A stretch of 38,828 nucleotides of DNA, taken from IMG/VR virus record IMGVR_UViG_3300022687_000023, positions 1 through 38,828 of that record; one strand, 5' to 3'. This stretch comes from a virus. The notes below the pieces were generated by a model. That model ran no database searches. It was given only the letters and a program-made list of their open reading frames with translations, and was not told the origin of the DNA. Numbering within the stretch: the first letter of the stretch is position 1; each line of letters starts with the position of its first letter. Below are positions 31,505 through 38,817 of the stretch, piece by piece. A program made the translations under genes and the position numbers.

Positions 31505-32186
31505 CCTCGTTTCCTTTCTCTTGGCAGGGTGTTGGGGCAGCGCCGTCGTGTGCCGCGACGGCATGTTTGAGAGCGACAAGTGCGCGATTGAAGACGATTG
31601 CTGCGTTACGGCTCGCGGCGACAGTTGCAGCCGCGTCATGGGCTTTGCTGAGTGCGCGGGCTGCGGTGATCACCTTTTCCCGCAACGGATGGGTGGTTGC
31701 CGCGTCCGGCTCGGCAGCGTGAGCCGTGAGCCGCTTGCAGGACGCTACGACTTCGTTGAGGCGCGCCGCCAGGCGGAGGCTTTCGTTCACCGAGCGGCTC
31801 AGCTCGTCGCTCAGCTTGTCGACTGCGTCGGAACTAAGCGTGCGCGCCGCCTCCTGGTCGGGAGTAGCAGTCAGGCCGAGGGCATCCTCTATCGCGGCGA
31901 TGTCCTTCCGCAGCCGAGGATTCTTGCAGCACTCACGCTCGACCTTCTTGACGGCGTGGACGACCGTCGTGTGATCGCGGCCGCCCAATGCGTGGCCAAT
32001 GGTCGGGAGGCTGTGAGGAGTACGGTGCGCAGCGATATAGGCGATGACCTGGCGAGCCAGCACATAGGGTTGGTGACGCCGCGCGCTCAGAATCGGCGGA
32101 ACGTTCAGGCCGTAATATCTGGCTGTCTCCTTGGTGATCGCCTTGACCGAAGGCGCTCCTTTCAGGTGGCGAAACTCCTTGCTCAT
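31485..32186 (-). CDS. DnaA domain IV-like DNA-binding protein
   Basis: 233 aa. Residues about 35-82 carry the DnaA C-terminal HTH: RRHQPYVLARQVIAYIAAHR, SLPTIGHALGGRDHTTVVHA and VKKVERE, including the GGRDHTTV signature that reads the DnaA box. There is no AAA+ domain, so it cannot act as a full initiator. The rest (about 105-225) is helical and Ala-rich. It overlaps DUF3164 by 20 bases. It may bind host DnaA boxes or phage sites near the transposition/replication genes. Confidence 0.85.
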   Translation of the reverse strand: MSKEFRHLKGAPSVKAITKETARYYGLNVPPILSARRHQPYVLARQVIAYIAAHRTPHSLPTIGHALGGRDHTTVVHAVKKVERECCKNPRLRKDIAAIEDALGLTATPDQEAARTLSSDAVDKLSDELSRSVNESLRLAARLNEVVASCKRLTAHAAEPDAATTHPLREKVITAARALSKAHDAAATVAASRNAAIVFNRALVALKHAVAAHDGAAPTPCQEKGNEDGLRHH

Positions 32187-32452
32187 GACGCAGTACCTCC
32201 AAGCGATGCCAGCCGCCGCACAGGCAGGCGGATGACGTTTCCATTGGCATTGAGGGATTGCTGGGCGGCGCGGGAGCGCTCGCCGAGGGTTTGCTCCAGG
32301 GCACGGGCGTCTTCAGCGGCAGCCAGCGCCCATTCGCGCAGGGCGAGCGTCGCGACCTCGTCCATGACGAGGCCGCCGTTGCCGTAGCGGACGAGGAAGT
32401 CCGCCAGTTCGTCGAGCCGCCCGCTCAGGGGATCGGCCTCGCGCGCGCTCAT
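32183..32452 (-). CDS. Hypothetical protein, 89 aa
   Basis: A helical protein (about 10-65) with a basic Leu/Arg end, linked by ATGA overlaps to the MuB-like gene upstream and the DnaA-like gene downstream. Unrecognised. Confidence 0.65.
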   Translation of the reverse strand: MSAREADPLSGRLDELADFLVRYGNGGLVMDEVATLALREWALAAAEDARALEQTLGERSRAAQQSLNANGNVIRLPVRRLASLGGTAS

Positions 32453-33765
32453 TGCAGCGTCTCCGCGCCGCGGTTCTCCCAGGCGGTCCGGATGTCTTTT
32501 GCCTCGATCGCGCGATCCTCGCCGCGCGCATACATGCCGGCGAGCTGCATCGTCTTGGTGATCTGGGAGAGGGCGCCCGGCTTCTTGCCAATCACGCGCA
32601 ACAGGGCGCGTATGTTCTTGTCTTCAACGCCCCACGCATCGATGAGGGCGCTTATGTCGCCCTCAAGCGGCTCACGGCGCAGCACGCGCTTGCCGATGCG
32701 GCGATGGATCTGGGCGTAGGCGGGACTCGGCCGCTGCCCGCCGAACCGGCCATACAGTTCCTCGTTGCCGATCAGGGCAATCCCGACGCCGTAGATGTCG
32801 AGATAGTGGCGGAGCTGATTGACGGCGTCGTCCTGGAGGTTCTGCGCTTCGTCGATGATCAGGAGGGTCTGCCGGCCGTTGCGCTTCAGCGCATCGCCAA
32901 GGGCACTGTCCATCCGCGCAGGATCGCGCTCATGCACGTCGAGCACGCGCGCGAGTTCCTTGATCATGTTGTAGACGCCCTTGGTGGTCGGACGCATGGT
33001 CGCGACATAGGCGTGAGGATTTGTCCGCCGGTAATGCTCGACGGTCATGCTCTTGCCCATGCCGGCGCCGAGCGTGACGATCACCATCTCCGACATCACT
33101 TGCGCATAGAGCAGTGCGTCGATGATCTGCTTGGCGGTGGGTGTTTCGATGAAGCCGGGTGCGGTGGGCACCTTGGCGGCTGCTTCCGTCATCTGCCGCA
33201 GCGAGTTCAGCCAATGCTCGATGCGGTCGGAGACGTTTTTGATGACGCCCTTGTAGACCCCGTCATACCAGCCCGAGAACGTCCCGCCGGGCACGTCGGA
33301 CCGGCGGGAAACTTCGGCCTTGGAGAACTGATGCTCTTCGGCAACGACGCGGCATTCCTCGGTCAGCCGCTCCCACCGCTCCAGCTCTGTATCGGGCAGG
33401 TCGGGCTTGGCCTTGGGAAGCGCCCAGGCCTCCCATTTGTTGCCGCCGCCATTCACCTTGGCCGGCGCCGCCGCCTCGCGCGCAGCGATCCTGACGTCCG
33501 GATCGTCCAGAAATGTCTTTATGCGTGCGTTCAGCGTGGCGAAGCGCCCCGCATAGCGCCCGTTGTACCATTCCGAGAAAGACGCCGAAGCCTCTCCCGA
33601 CTGGCGGGCGAATTCCGTCTTGCTCCAGTCCTTCTGCGCGGCAAGCACAGCTGCGCGTACCGTCAGAGCGCGCCAATCGGCCACGTCTTCGTTCGTCGTG
33701 ACACCGTTGGGCTCGGGTTCCCGCGCGGGAGCCCCCCAGGTGCCATAGCCTTTCACTGATTTCAT
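32449..33765 (-). CDS. B: MuB-like transposition ATPase with two N-terminal HTH domains
   Basis: 438 aa; Mu B is 312. AAA+ part: Walker A LGAGMGKSMT (about 232-241), Walker B LLIIDEAQNL with Asp305-Glu306, sensor region LIGNEELYGRF. It activates the transposase and delivers target DNA. The N-terminal part has two alignable HTH units: about 30-88 (DWRALTVRAAVLAAQKDWSK ... FSEWYNGRYAG) and about 129-188 (ERWERLTEECRVVAEEHQFS ... FSGWYDGVYKG). One copy is usual in MuB. GGAG lies 9 nt before the ATG. Confidence 0.9.
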   Translation of the reverse strand: MKSVKGYGTWGAPAREPEPNGVTTNEDVADWRALTVRAAVLAAQKDWSKTEFARQSGEASASFSEWYNGRYAGRFATLNARIKTFLDDPDVRIAAREAAAPAKVNGGGNKWEAWALPKAKPDLPDTELERWERLTEECRVVAEEHQFSKAEVSRRSDVPGGTFSGWYDGVYKGVIKNVSDRIEHWLNSLRQMTEAAAKVPTAPGFIETPTAKQIIDALLYAQVMSEMVIVTLGAGMGKSMTVEHYRRTNPHAYVATMRPTTKGVYNMIKELARVLDVHERDPARMDSALGDALKRNGRQTLLIIDEAQNLQDDAVNQLRHYLDIYGVGIALIGNEELYGRFGGQRPSPAYAQIHRRIGKRVLRREPLEGDISALIDAWGVEDKNIRALLRVIGKKPGALSQITKTMQLAGMYARGEDRAIEAKDIRTAWENRGAETLQ

Positions 33766-33799
33766 TTTGCCAGTCTCCGTGTCTCGGGCGGCCTACGCG

Positions 33800-35725
33800 C
33801 TACGAGTCGGTGCCTTCTTGGTTGCGTGGAAAACGCAGTACATCCGTGTCGCCGGCGAGAGAGCGAATGGCCCTGCCAAAGCTCTCCTCGGCTTGATCCT
33901 GATCGGCGCGCGGCGGGGCGGGGGCATTGACCGCCAGCTTCACCACGCGCGGGTGTTCGGGGAATTTGGTCGCCTCGGCCGCGGGCAGCATTGCCGCGAC
34001 CTGATCGATGGTCATGCGGCGCTCCAGCTCGAGGCATTCGCGCTGCTTCTTGAGCCAGAGCCGCTTGGCCCTCGCATGCTCGCGCGCCGCCTCGATATCG
34101 TCGAACCCGGTCGCCGCAATGCAGGCGGCGTCGCAGATGTAACGCCCGTCGCGGGAGTAGACAGAGACGCCGCCGATCAGGTTCTGCGGGTCGAATCGAA
34201 CGATAAGCTTCGTCCCGATACGCTCGACAAGGGGATCGGCCCAATAGCGGTTGCCGGCGAGCTGGATTTCCCCTGTGGGTTTGCGCGCCGAGACGCCTTC
34301 CGCGGCCATCAGGAACAGGCGGAGTTGAGCGGCGGTGGCTCTCGTGACCATCGTCGCCGGCGCTTCCATGCTGGCCTTGAAGACGTCCGCGAAAGATCGA
34401 CCCCGCGCCAGCGTGGAACGGCGACCCTCGCGCATGTTGTGCCGTTTGATTTCCTCGGCGACGAGGGCGCGGAAGTCTTCGATCGGCACCGCCTTGCTGC
34501 GGTAGTTGGCGGGCTTGGCGTCAGGCTTGTTGCCTGTGTAGGCACCCGCACATGCCGGGTGCTTGGCGATCTCCTCGCACATGTCGCGGAAGGCGCGCTC
34601 GATGGGCTTGGCCTGGCCGTGATAGGGCGTCGTCCAGTGCACCTTGATGCCGAGACGCGTCAGCAGGCCTTCCGGCTCGTCGTCCTTCACCTTGAAACGG
34701 AACCGGGTCTTCATGCCGCCGGTCAGCCATTTCGAGGCGAAGTTGCGGCCATTGTCGAACCAGACGCGCTCCGGGATGCCGAAGCTTTCCATCATGTCGG
34801 CGAAGGCGTGCCGAACGACCGACCAGTTCTCGGTCCGGTCAATCCGGTGCCCGACGATCATTCCGGAATGGAGGTCCTGAATGGCCACCATGACGGGGCG
34901 CCCAATCTCTCCGTCTTCCCACTTCACGAACACATCGAAGCGGTGCCCGTCGGCGTTGACCGCCTGCATTGCATGAAAGGTGGAGCGGTCGCGGGTCTGG
35001 TGCGGGAAGACCTGGGCGGCACTGTCCCTGCCGCCTCGCGCCAGCGTTCGCGCACCGCGGGGCACTTCGCGCTCCAATCGCCGCTTAAGCGTCTTGGATG
35101 ACGGGACAGGCGACCACCCATGTTCTTCGGCCGCGTCTTCCAGACGGCGATAGCAGGCAATGAAGGAAGGTTGCTCGGGGCGCAGATAATCCGCCTTGAG
35201 GAATTCCCAGGCGCGGGGGTCGCACTGCGCCGTCTTGGTGCGCCCCTGATAGCGTGGCGCAAGCGCGGGCTCCCAATCGTTGCGAGGCAGGCCTTCGACA
35301 AGCGCCCGCCAGTTCCAGAGCGTTCCCGTGCTGACGCTGCTTCGCTTTGCGACGAGGGCGACCGCTGTCGTTGCGTCCATTCCGCCCGCCAGCAGATCCG
35401 CGACCTGGACGACTGCGGCGAGGCGGGTCCGTGCCGCCTTCTTGGCCTTCTCGGGCAGTGCCTCGAATTTTTGCCAGAGGCATTCTCGCTGCCCGTCGTC
35501 AGGTTCGCTTGCTCCATCTGCTGCGAGCAGGGTCGCCTGCGTTTCGGGCGGGAGAATCGAATAGTGGTATTCCCATCCGCCGCCGCGGCCTTCGCGTGCC
35601 CGTGCCTTGCCGGGCACCTCGCGCCAGCCATGCCGCTCGATGTGCCGAGAGAGTGCGCCCTTGTCGGTTGGCAACGCCGGGCTGCGCAGCGCAAGCAACT
35701 CGGCTGATGTCACCCAGCGGCTCAT
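33800..35725 (-). CDS. A: MuA-type DDE transposase
   Basis: 641 aa, close to MuA (663). Order: Mu-type end/enhancer-binding HTH (about 1-65), site-binding helical domains (about 80-225), RNase H catalytic core with Asp259 (AVNADGHRFDV), Asp324 (VWFDNGRNFASKWLTGG) and Glu376 (GQAKPIERAF), the three residues matching MuA D269, D336, E392; beta-barrel and C-terminal tail that contacts MuB and ClpX. It inserts and replicates the phage by transposition. Confidence 0.95.
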   Translation of the reverse strand: MSRWVTSAELLALRSPALPTDKGALSRHIERHGWREVPGKARAREGRGGGWEYHYSILPPETQATLLAADGASEPDDGQRECLWQKFEALPEKAKKAARTRLAAVVQVADLLAGGMDATTAVALVAKRSSVSTGTLWNWRALVEGLPRNDWEPALAPRYQGRTKTAQCDPRAWEFLKADYLRPEQPSFIACYRRLEDAAEEHGWSPVPSSKTLKRRLEREVPRGARTLARGGRDSAAQVFPHQTRDRSTFHAMQAVNADGHRFDVFVKWEDGEIGRPVMVAIQDLHSGMIVGHRIDRTENWSVVRHAFADMMESFGIPERVWFDNGRNFASKWLTGGMKTRFRFKVKDDEPEGLLTRLGIKVHWTTPYHGQAKPIERAFRDMCEEIAKHPACAGAYTGNKPDAKPANYRSKAVPIEDFRALVAEEIKRHNMREGRRSTLARGRSFADVFKASMEAPATMVTRATAAQLRLFLMAAEGVSARKPTGEIQLAGNRYWADPLVERIGTKLIVRFDPQNLIGGVSVYSRDGRYICDAACIAATGFDDIEAAREHARAKRLWLKKQRECLELERRMTIDQVAAMLPAAEATKFPEHPRVVKLAVNAPAPPRADQDQAEESFGRAIRSLAGDTDVLRFPRNQEGTDS

Positions 35726-36108
35726 CGGTCGGCCTCGCCACGCAAGTCGCGGACGAGTGCCCGGATTTCATCCTCGTTCTGACGCTGATCCAGCAGCAGC
35801 CTGCCCAATCGGGCGTGCCGCGCCTGTTGCTCACCGACCGCGCTAAGCCCATCCTCCTCAAGCAGGACGTCCCAAAGCCATGTCGCCCCCGTAACGCGGA
35901 CGAATGCGACGAAGCGCGTGATGCCGATGTCATGCTCGGTCTTGCTTGGCGCCGTGTAGGCATAAAGGGCGTCGGCGGTGATCTCGCGGCCTGTTAGCTC
36001 CGACATGCGCGCGGCAACGATGGTCGCGCTCTCATCGTAATCCTTGAGAGCCTTGCCCATCGCTGACTTGATCCGCAGCGTCAGGTCTATCGCGCGGGGC
36101 TTGCTCAT
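35722..36108 (-). CDS. Hypothetical early protein, 128 aa
   Basis: A helical protein overlapping both neighbours by ATGA. The part AARMSELTGREITADALYAY (about 32-51) looks like a helix-turn-helix, and FVAFVRVTGATWLWDVLLEE follows. A regulator that acts with the transposase is possible; no family is recognised with certainty. Confidence 0.65.
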   Translation of the reverse strand: MSKPRAIDLTLRIKSAMGKALKDYDESATIVAARMSELTGREITADALYAYTAPSKTEHDIGITRFVAFVRVTGATWLWDVLLEEDGLSAVGEQQARHARLGRLLLDQRQNEDEIRALVRDLRGEADR

Positions 36109-36914
36109 TTGCCTCCCGCCAGTTCCGCGCCGATCTCGGCGAGGAATCGGTTGCGCGCCTTAGCGCCGGCACGGTTCCATATCTTCAACAGGGCTTCGAA
36201 AGCGGCCTGATCTGCTGCCTGTTTTGTCTTGCCGTTGCCCGTTGCCGAGGCCTTGGCATCGCCGAACGACCTGGCGCGCCCGCTGGCGAGTTCTTCCGCG
36301 ACTTTCGCCTGCGCGTCCGAACCGAGGCGGGCGAGTGCGCCGAGTTGCGATTGGTTGTCGGCGATGGGGAGGCCGCGGACTGCCTCTCGCACCGTCGGGT
36401 CGAGCGCCTCAAAAAGTGAGACGGCGCGGCGGATGGATCGAGGATTGAGACCGCACTTCTCCGCGGCCGAGTCAGCAAAGGACAAAATGTCCGTTGCTGA
36501 ATTCTGCCGTGCCTTGCCGCCGGCGACGCCCCGTTTCGTTTCCGGGTAGAGAGTCTCGTGAATGCGCTTGAGTTCGGCCAGGTGTGCCGCCCGATCGAGG
36601 GCGGTGAGTTCTCGGCGTCCGAAATTCTCCATCACCTCCCGCAGGCGCGATTCCGCTTCCGGGTTGTCCGTTTCGGGCTCATGGATGCCCGCCTTGATCG
36701 TCTTCCGGTTGAGGAGTTTTATCGCCTCCAACCGATGCAGGCCGAAGACAAGCTTGAAGCCCTTGCCATCCGGTCGAATGTCGATGGGCGATTGCATCTG
36801 ATCGGCTTCGATCATTCGCGAAAGCGCCAACACCCAATCCGGGTCCAGCGGTCTAACACGGTCGCCAACCGCGATCTGGTCGACAGGCACGTCACGGTAT
36901 TCGATGAACTTCAC
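36105..36914 (-). CDS. ParB/sulfiredoxin-like DNA-binding protein
   Basis: 269 aa. N-terminal ParB-like fold: VDQIAVGDRVRPLDPDWVLA, SIxEADQMQSPIDIRP, LVFGLHRLEAIKLL (box II-like G-x-H-R, about 58-63). A central HTH-like part contains CGLNPRSIRRAVSLFEAL. Such proteins appear in transposable phages and plasmids; here it lies just before the transposase gene. Whether it segregates, cuts or regulates is unknown. Confidence 0.85.
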   Translation of the reverse strand: MKFIEYRDVPVDQIAVGDRVRPLDPDWVLALSRMIEADQMQSPIDIRPDGKGFKLVFGLHRLEAIKLLNRKTIKAGIHEPETDNPEAESRLREVMENFGRRELTALDRAAHLAELKRIHETLYPETKRGVAGGKARQNSATDILSFADSAAEKCGLNPRSIRRAVSLFEALDPTVREAVRGLPIADNQSQLGALARLGSDAQAKVAEELASGRARSFGDAKASATGNGKTKQAADQAAFEALLKIWNRAGAKARNRFLAEIGAELAGGK

Positions 36915-37171
36915 TCGTCACCCCCCGGTTTTTCGTTCTTCTTGAGGTCGGCTATCTGGCGAGCGAGGGCTGAAGCTTGGGCTAAAGCGAGGGCGGCGGC
37001 TTTGGCCTGGGTGACGCCGAGCGGCCACAGCGTGTCCGGCAGGCGGGCGGCATGGGCTTCGAGGAGATTGACAGTGTGCGCCTCGTTCTGCGCCATCCAG
37101 GCGAGATCGTCGGCCAGCTTGTCGAAATCGACGCCTTCGAGGGAGATGGGCTTGTGTTCGGGGCGAGCCAT
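36911..37171 (-). CDS. Hypothetical early protein, 86 aa
   Basis: Start at the ATG at 37171 (MARPEHKP), overlapping the upstream stop (TGATG). Helical, with an Ala-rich stretch (VTQAKAAALALAQASALARQ) and polar ends. Unrecognised. Confidence 0.65.
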   Translation of the reverse strand: MARPEHKPISLEGVDFDKLADDLAWMAQNEAHTVNLLEAHAARLPDTLWPLGVTQAKAAALALAQASALARQIADLKKNEKPGGDE

Positions 37172-37311
37172 CAGGAAGGCGCCCCCGCCAGAAGAAGGGT
37201 CCACAGCGCATGCGCGACCACGCCGATGCCGACCGCGAGCGCGCAGGCGATGAGGGCGAGGACCTCGCTTATGGACGTGCTGTCTTTGCTGCGGTGAGGG
37301 TCGCGGGCCAT
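37171..37311 (-). CDS. Small membrane protein, 46 aa
   Basis: Translating from the ATG at 37311 gives MARDPHRSKDSTS, then ISEVLALIACALAVGIGVVA (one membrane helix), and HALWTLLLAGAPS before TGA. It lies 2 nt after the Ner-like stop and overlaps the next start, fitting the operon exactly. Function unknown; early superinfection-related membrane proteins are a possibility. Confidence 0.6.
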   Translation of the reverse strand: MARDPHRSKDSTSISEVLALIACALAVGIGVVAHALWTLLLAGAPS

Positions 37312-37313
37312 GT

Positions 37314-37607
37314 CTAGCCCCCCTGACCGATTAGACTGGCGGTACGCTCGCCCCGTCCGGTAGGAGAGGCGGGCGGCGAGTGTTCAGTATTGCGTGAGGG
37401 ATTCTGATGACGGCCGCCGTTTGCCCGCCTACCTGTAAGGACCGTCTCGATGCGGTCGAGCATGTTGATGCCGATGGAGCGTCCGGCCCGGATTTCCGGC
37501 ACGAGATGCCCATCGTTGGCGACAAGCTTCCCAAAAGTGCTCTCGCCAATATTCTCACGGCGGCAATGCTCCGCGATGTCCTGGAGGAGTTTCTCGACCC
37601 GATTCAT
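37314..37607 (-). CDS. Ner/Cro-like early regulator
   Basis: 97 aa; the first 58 residues (MNRVEKLLQDIAEHCRREN then IGESTFGKLVANDG, RAGRSIGINMLDRIETVLTG) form a small HTH. It is the first gene of the early operon, divergent from the repressor across two operators, the place of Mu Ner. The last 40 residues are polar and disordered. No ribosome site precedes the ATG. Confidence 0.75.
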   Translation of the reverse strand: MNRVEKLLQDIAEHCRRENIGESTFGKLVANDGHLVPEIRAGRSIGINMLDRIETVLTGRRANGGRHQNPSRNTEHSPPASPTGRGERTASLIGQGG

Positions 37608-37615
37608 GGGGCAAA

Positions 37616-37644
37616 CGCTAATGGGAAATATCCCCCTAGGTCAA
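37616..37644 (-). promoter_or_regulatory. Probable early promoter
   Basis: On the minus strand TTGACC (37644-37639), 17 nt, then TTAGCG (37621-37616). Transcription would start about 37609, 2 nt before the ATG at 37607, so the mRNA may be leaderless. The spacer contains one operator copy, so repressor binding would block it. Confidence 0.5.
37620..37636. promoter_or_regulatory. Operator copy 1
   Basis: AATGGGAAATATCCCCC, containing the dyad GGGA-N4-TCCC. It is repeated exactly 23 bases downstream, between the divergent repressor and Ner-like genes. Confidence 0.75.
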
Positions 37645-37659
37645 TGGGAAATATCCCCC
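37643..37659. promoter_or_regulatory. Operator copy 2
   Basis: AATGGGAAATATCCCCC, an exact 17-bp copy of the first operator, on the same face of the helix (23 bp apart, about two turns). Cooperative binding by repressor and/or the Ner-like protein is likely. Confidence 0.75.
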
Positions 37660-37695
37660 GCGACTTGAGCCGCGCTCGTGGGTAGTTTTCTGTCG

Positions 37696-38394
37696 ATGTC
37701 GAGCGATTGGAGATCGCGCGTCCGCGCGCTGCTGAATGAGCGCCAGCTCACCATGAAAGCCGCATCGCGATTGGCGGGGCGCGGCGAGACGTTTGTGCGC
37801 GATATTCTCGAGCGTTCAGCAACCCCAAGTTCCGATAATTTCGAGGCGTTAGCGCGGGCTTTGGGAGTGACCGCTTCAGAGCTTCACGGAGAACCAGCGA
37901 AGCCACAGTCCACAGACCGGCAACGCGTCATTCCGATCATGGGTTATGTCGGCGCGGGTGCTCAGATCGAACCGGACAGCGAGCAGCCGCCGCCTGAAGG
38001 TTTCGACCAGGTGGAACTCCCATTTTCCTTGGACGCGGAAATGATTGGCTTCGAGGTGCGCGGCAACTCGATGCTGCCTGTCTATGAAGACGGCGAAGTC
38101 ATTGTCTGTTTTCGCGAACAACGCCGCGCTGCCGACTGGTTTATCGGCCGCACCGCCATTGTCAGGACGAGTGACGGAAAACGCTGCCTCAAGCGGCTCT
38201 CGAAAGGGCGCCGTGCCAACAGTTATACCTTGCGGAGCTGGAACGCCGAGGACATCGAGGATGTCGGTATCGAATGGGTAGGGGAGATCGTGGCGAGCGT
38301 GAAGGCGGAAGTCATCCGGCATGTCGGACGGTTAGGAAAGAAGCGGATACCGGCTAACGCCGAGCGCCAGGCGGGGAAGCGGACTGAGTCTTAA
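37696..38394 (+). CDS. c: Phage repressor, HTH plus S24 (LexA/CI-type) peptidase
   Basis: 232 aa from the ATG at 37696; a GTG at 37678 would add 6 residues and neither has a clear ribosome site. HTH, about 5-60 (RSRVRALLNERQLTMKAASR, GRGETFVRDILE). S24 domain, about 80-205: cleavage-like GYVGAGAQI (Ala-Gly), nucleophile Ser in RGNSMLPVYEDGE, general-base Lys in KRCLKRL. This layout predicts RecA-triggered self-cleavage, unlike the Mu c repressor. It is the only large plus-strand gene and diverges from the early operon. Confidence 0.92.
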   Translation: MSSDWRSRVRALLNERQLTMKAASRLAGRGETFVRDILERSATPSSDNFEALARALGVTASELHGEPAKPQSTDRQRVIPIMGYVGAGAQIEPDSEQPPPEGFDQVELPFSLDAEMIGFEVRGNSMLPVYEDGEVIVCFREQRRAADWFIGRTAIVRTSDGKRCLKRLSKGRRANSYTLRSWNAEDIEDVGIEWVGEIVASVKAEVIRHVGRLGKKRIPANAERQAGKRTES

Positions 38395-38714
38395 CGGACG
38401 AAGCCGAAGCTCTGTGCAATTCTCCTGATCTGGGAACAATGCGCCGTCTTGGCGGACGGCGACATGCTCTGCTGATCGCGCCCGCTTACCCTAGTGTAGA
38501 GCCTCAAATTTGCGGGAAATTTCATGTCGTCTGCAGGCACGCGCTTTTCTATGAAGGCAGCTATAGCTTCCTGATCATAGTTGAGCGTGCAGAATTGCTC
38601 CGCAGCGAGAACCGTACCCAGCTCCTGCGCAAGGCGGCCGTCTTGCGCTTCCGCGGATGTGGCGGGCAACGCGGCCAAACATACGAGCGCTGCCGCGACG
38701 CCTTTCTTTTTCAA
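38391..38714 (-). CDS. Small secreted protein, 107 aa
   Basis: Start chosen at TTG 38714 because GGGAGGG lies 5 nt upstream and a signal peptide follows at once: LKKKGVAAALVCLAALPATS with cleavage after AEA. The mature part has two Cys (EQFCTLN and TAHCSQI) that may form a disulfide. The sequence (..DQEAIAAFIEKRVPADDMKF, SPSAKTAHCSQIRR) resembles periplasmic proteins I associate with Rhizobiales. Its stop overlaps the repressor stop by 4 bases, so the two are convergent. It may be phage cargo or host DNA. Confidence 0.7.
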   Translation of the reverse strand: MKKKGVAAALVCLAALPATSAEAQDGRLAQELGTVLAAEQFCTLNYDQEAIAAFIEKRVPADDMKFPANLRLYTRVSGRDQQSMSPSAKTAHCSQIRRIAQSFGFVR

Positions 38715-38765
38715 TTGTCCCTCCCGGTGCCGATAGGCGTCATTGTGCGGGACGCACGAGATTTT

Positions 38766-38817
38766 GCAACACTTCGAAATGCCGTTTTGGCCGAGCTGCG
38801 CCATTTCGGAACTGTTG
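38766..38817. repeat. Imperfect 20-bp inverted repeat, possible transposase sites
   Basis: GCAACACTTCGAAATGCCG (38766-38784, plus) and GCAACAGTTCCGAAATGGCG (38817-38798, minus) match at about 17 of 20 positions in opposite orientation. This is beyond the repressor, at the expected left end of a Mu-like genome, where MuA-type end sites lie. Only one pair is seen in the window, so promoter operators are an alternative. Confidence 0.45.

Noticed and set aside
33762-34244. Arg-rich 160-aa open frame within the transposase gene
   Set aside because: It is a shadow frame of the 3' part of the MuA-type gene and lacks any recognisable motif.
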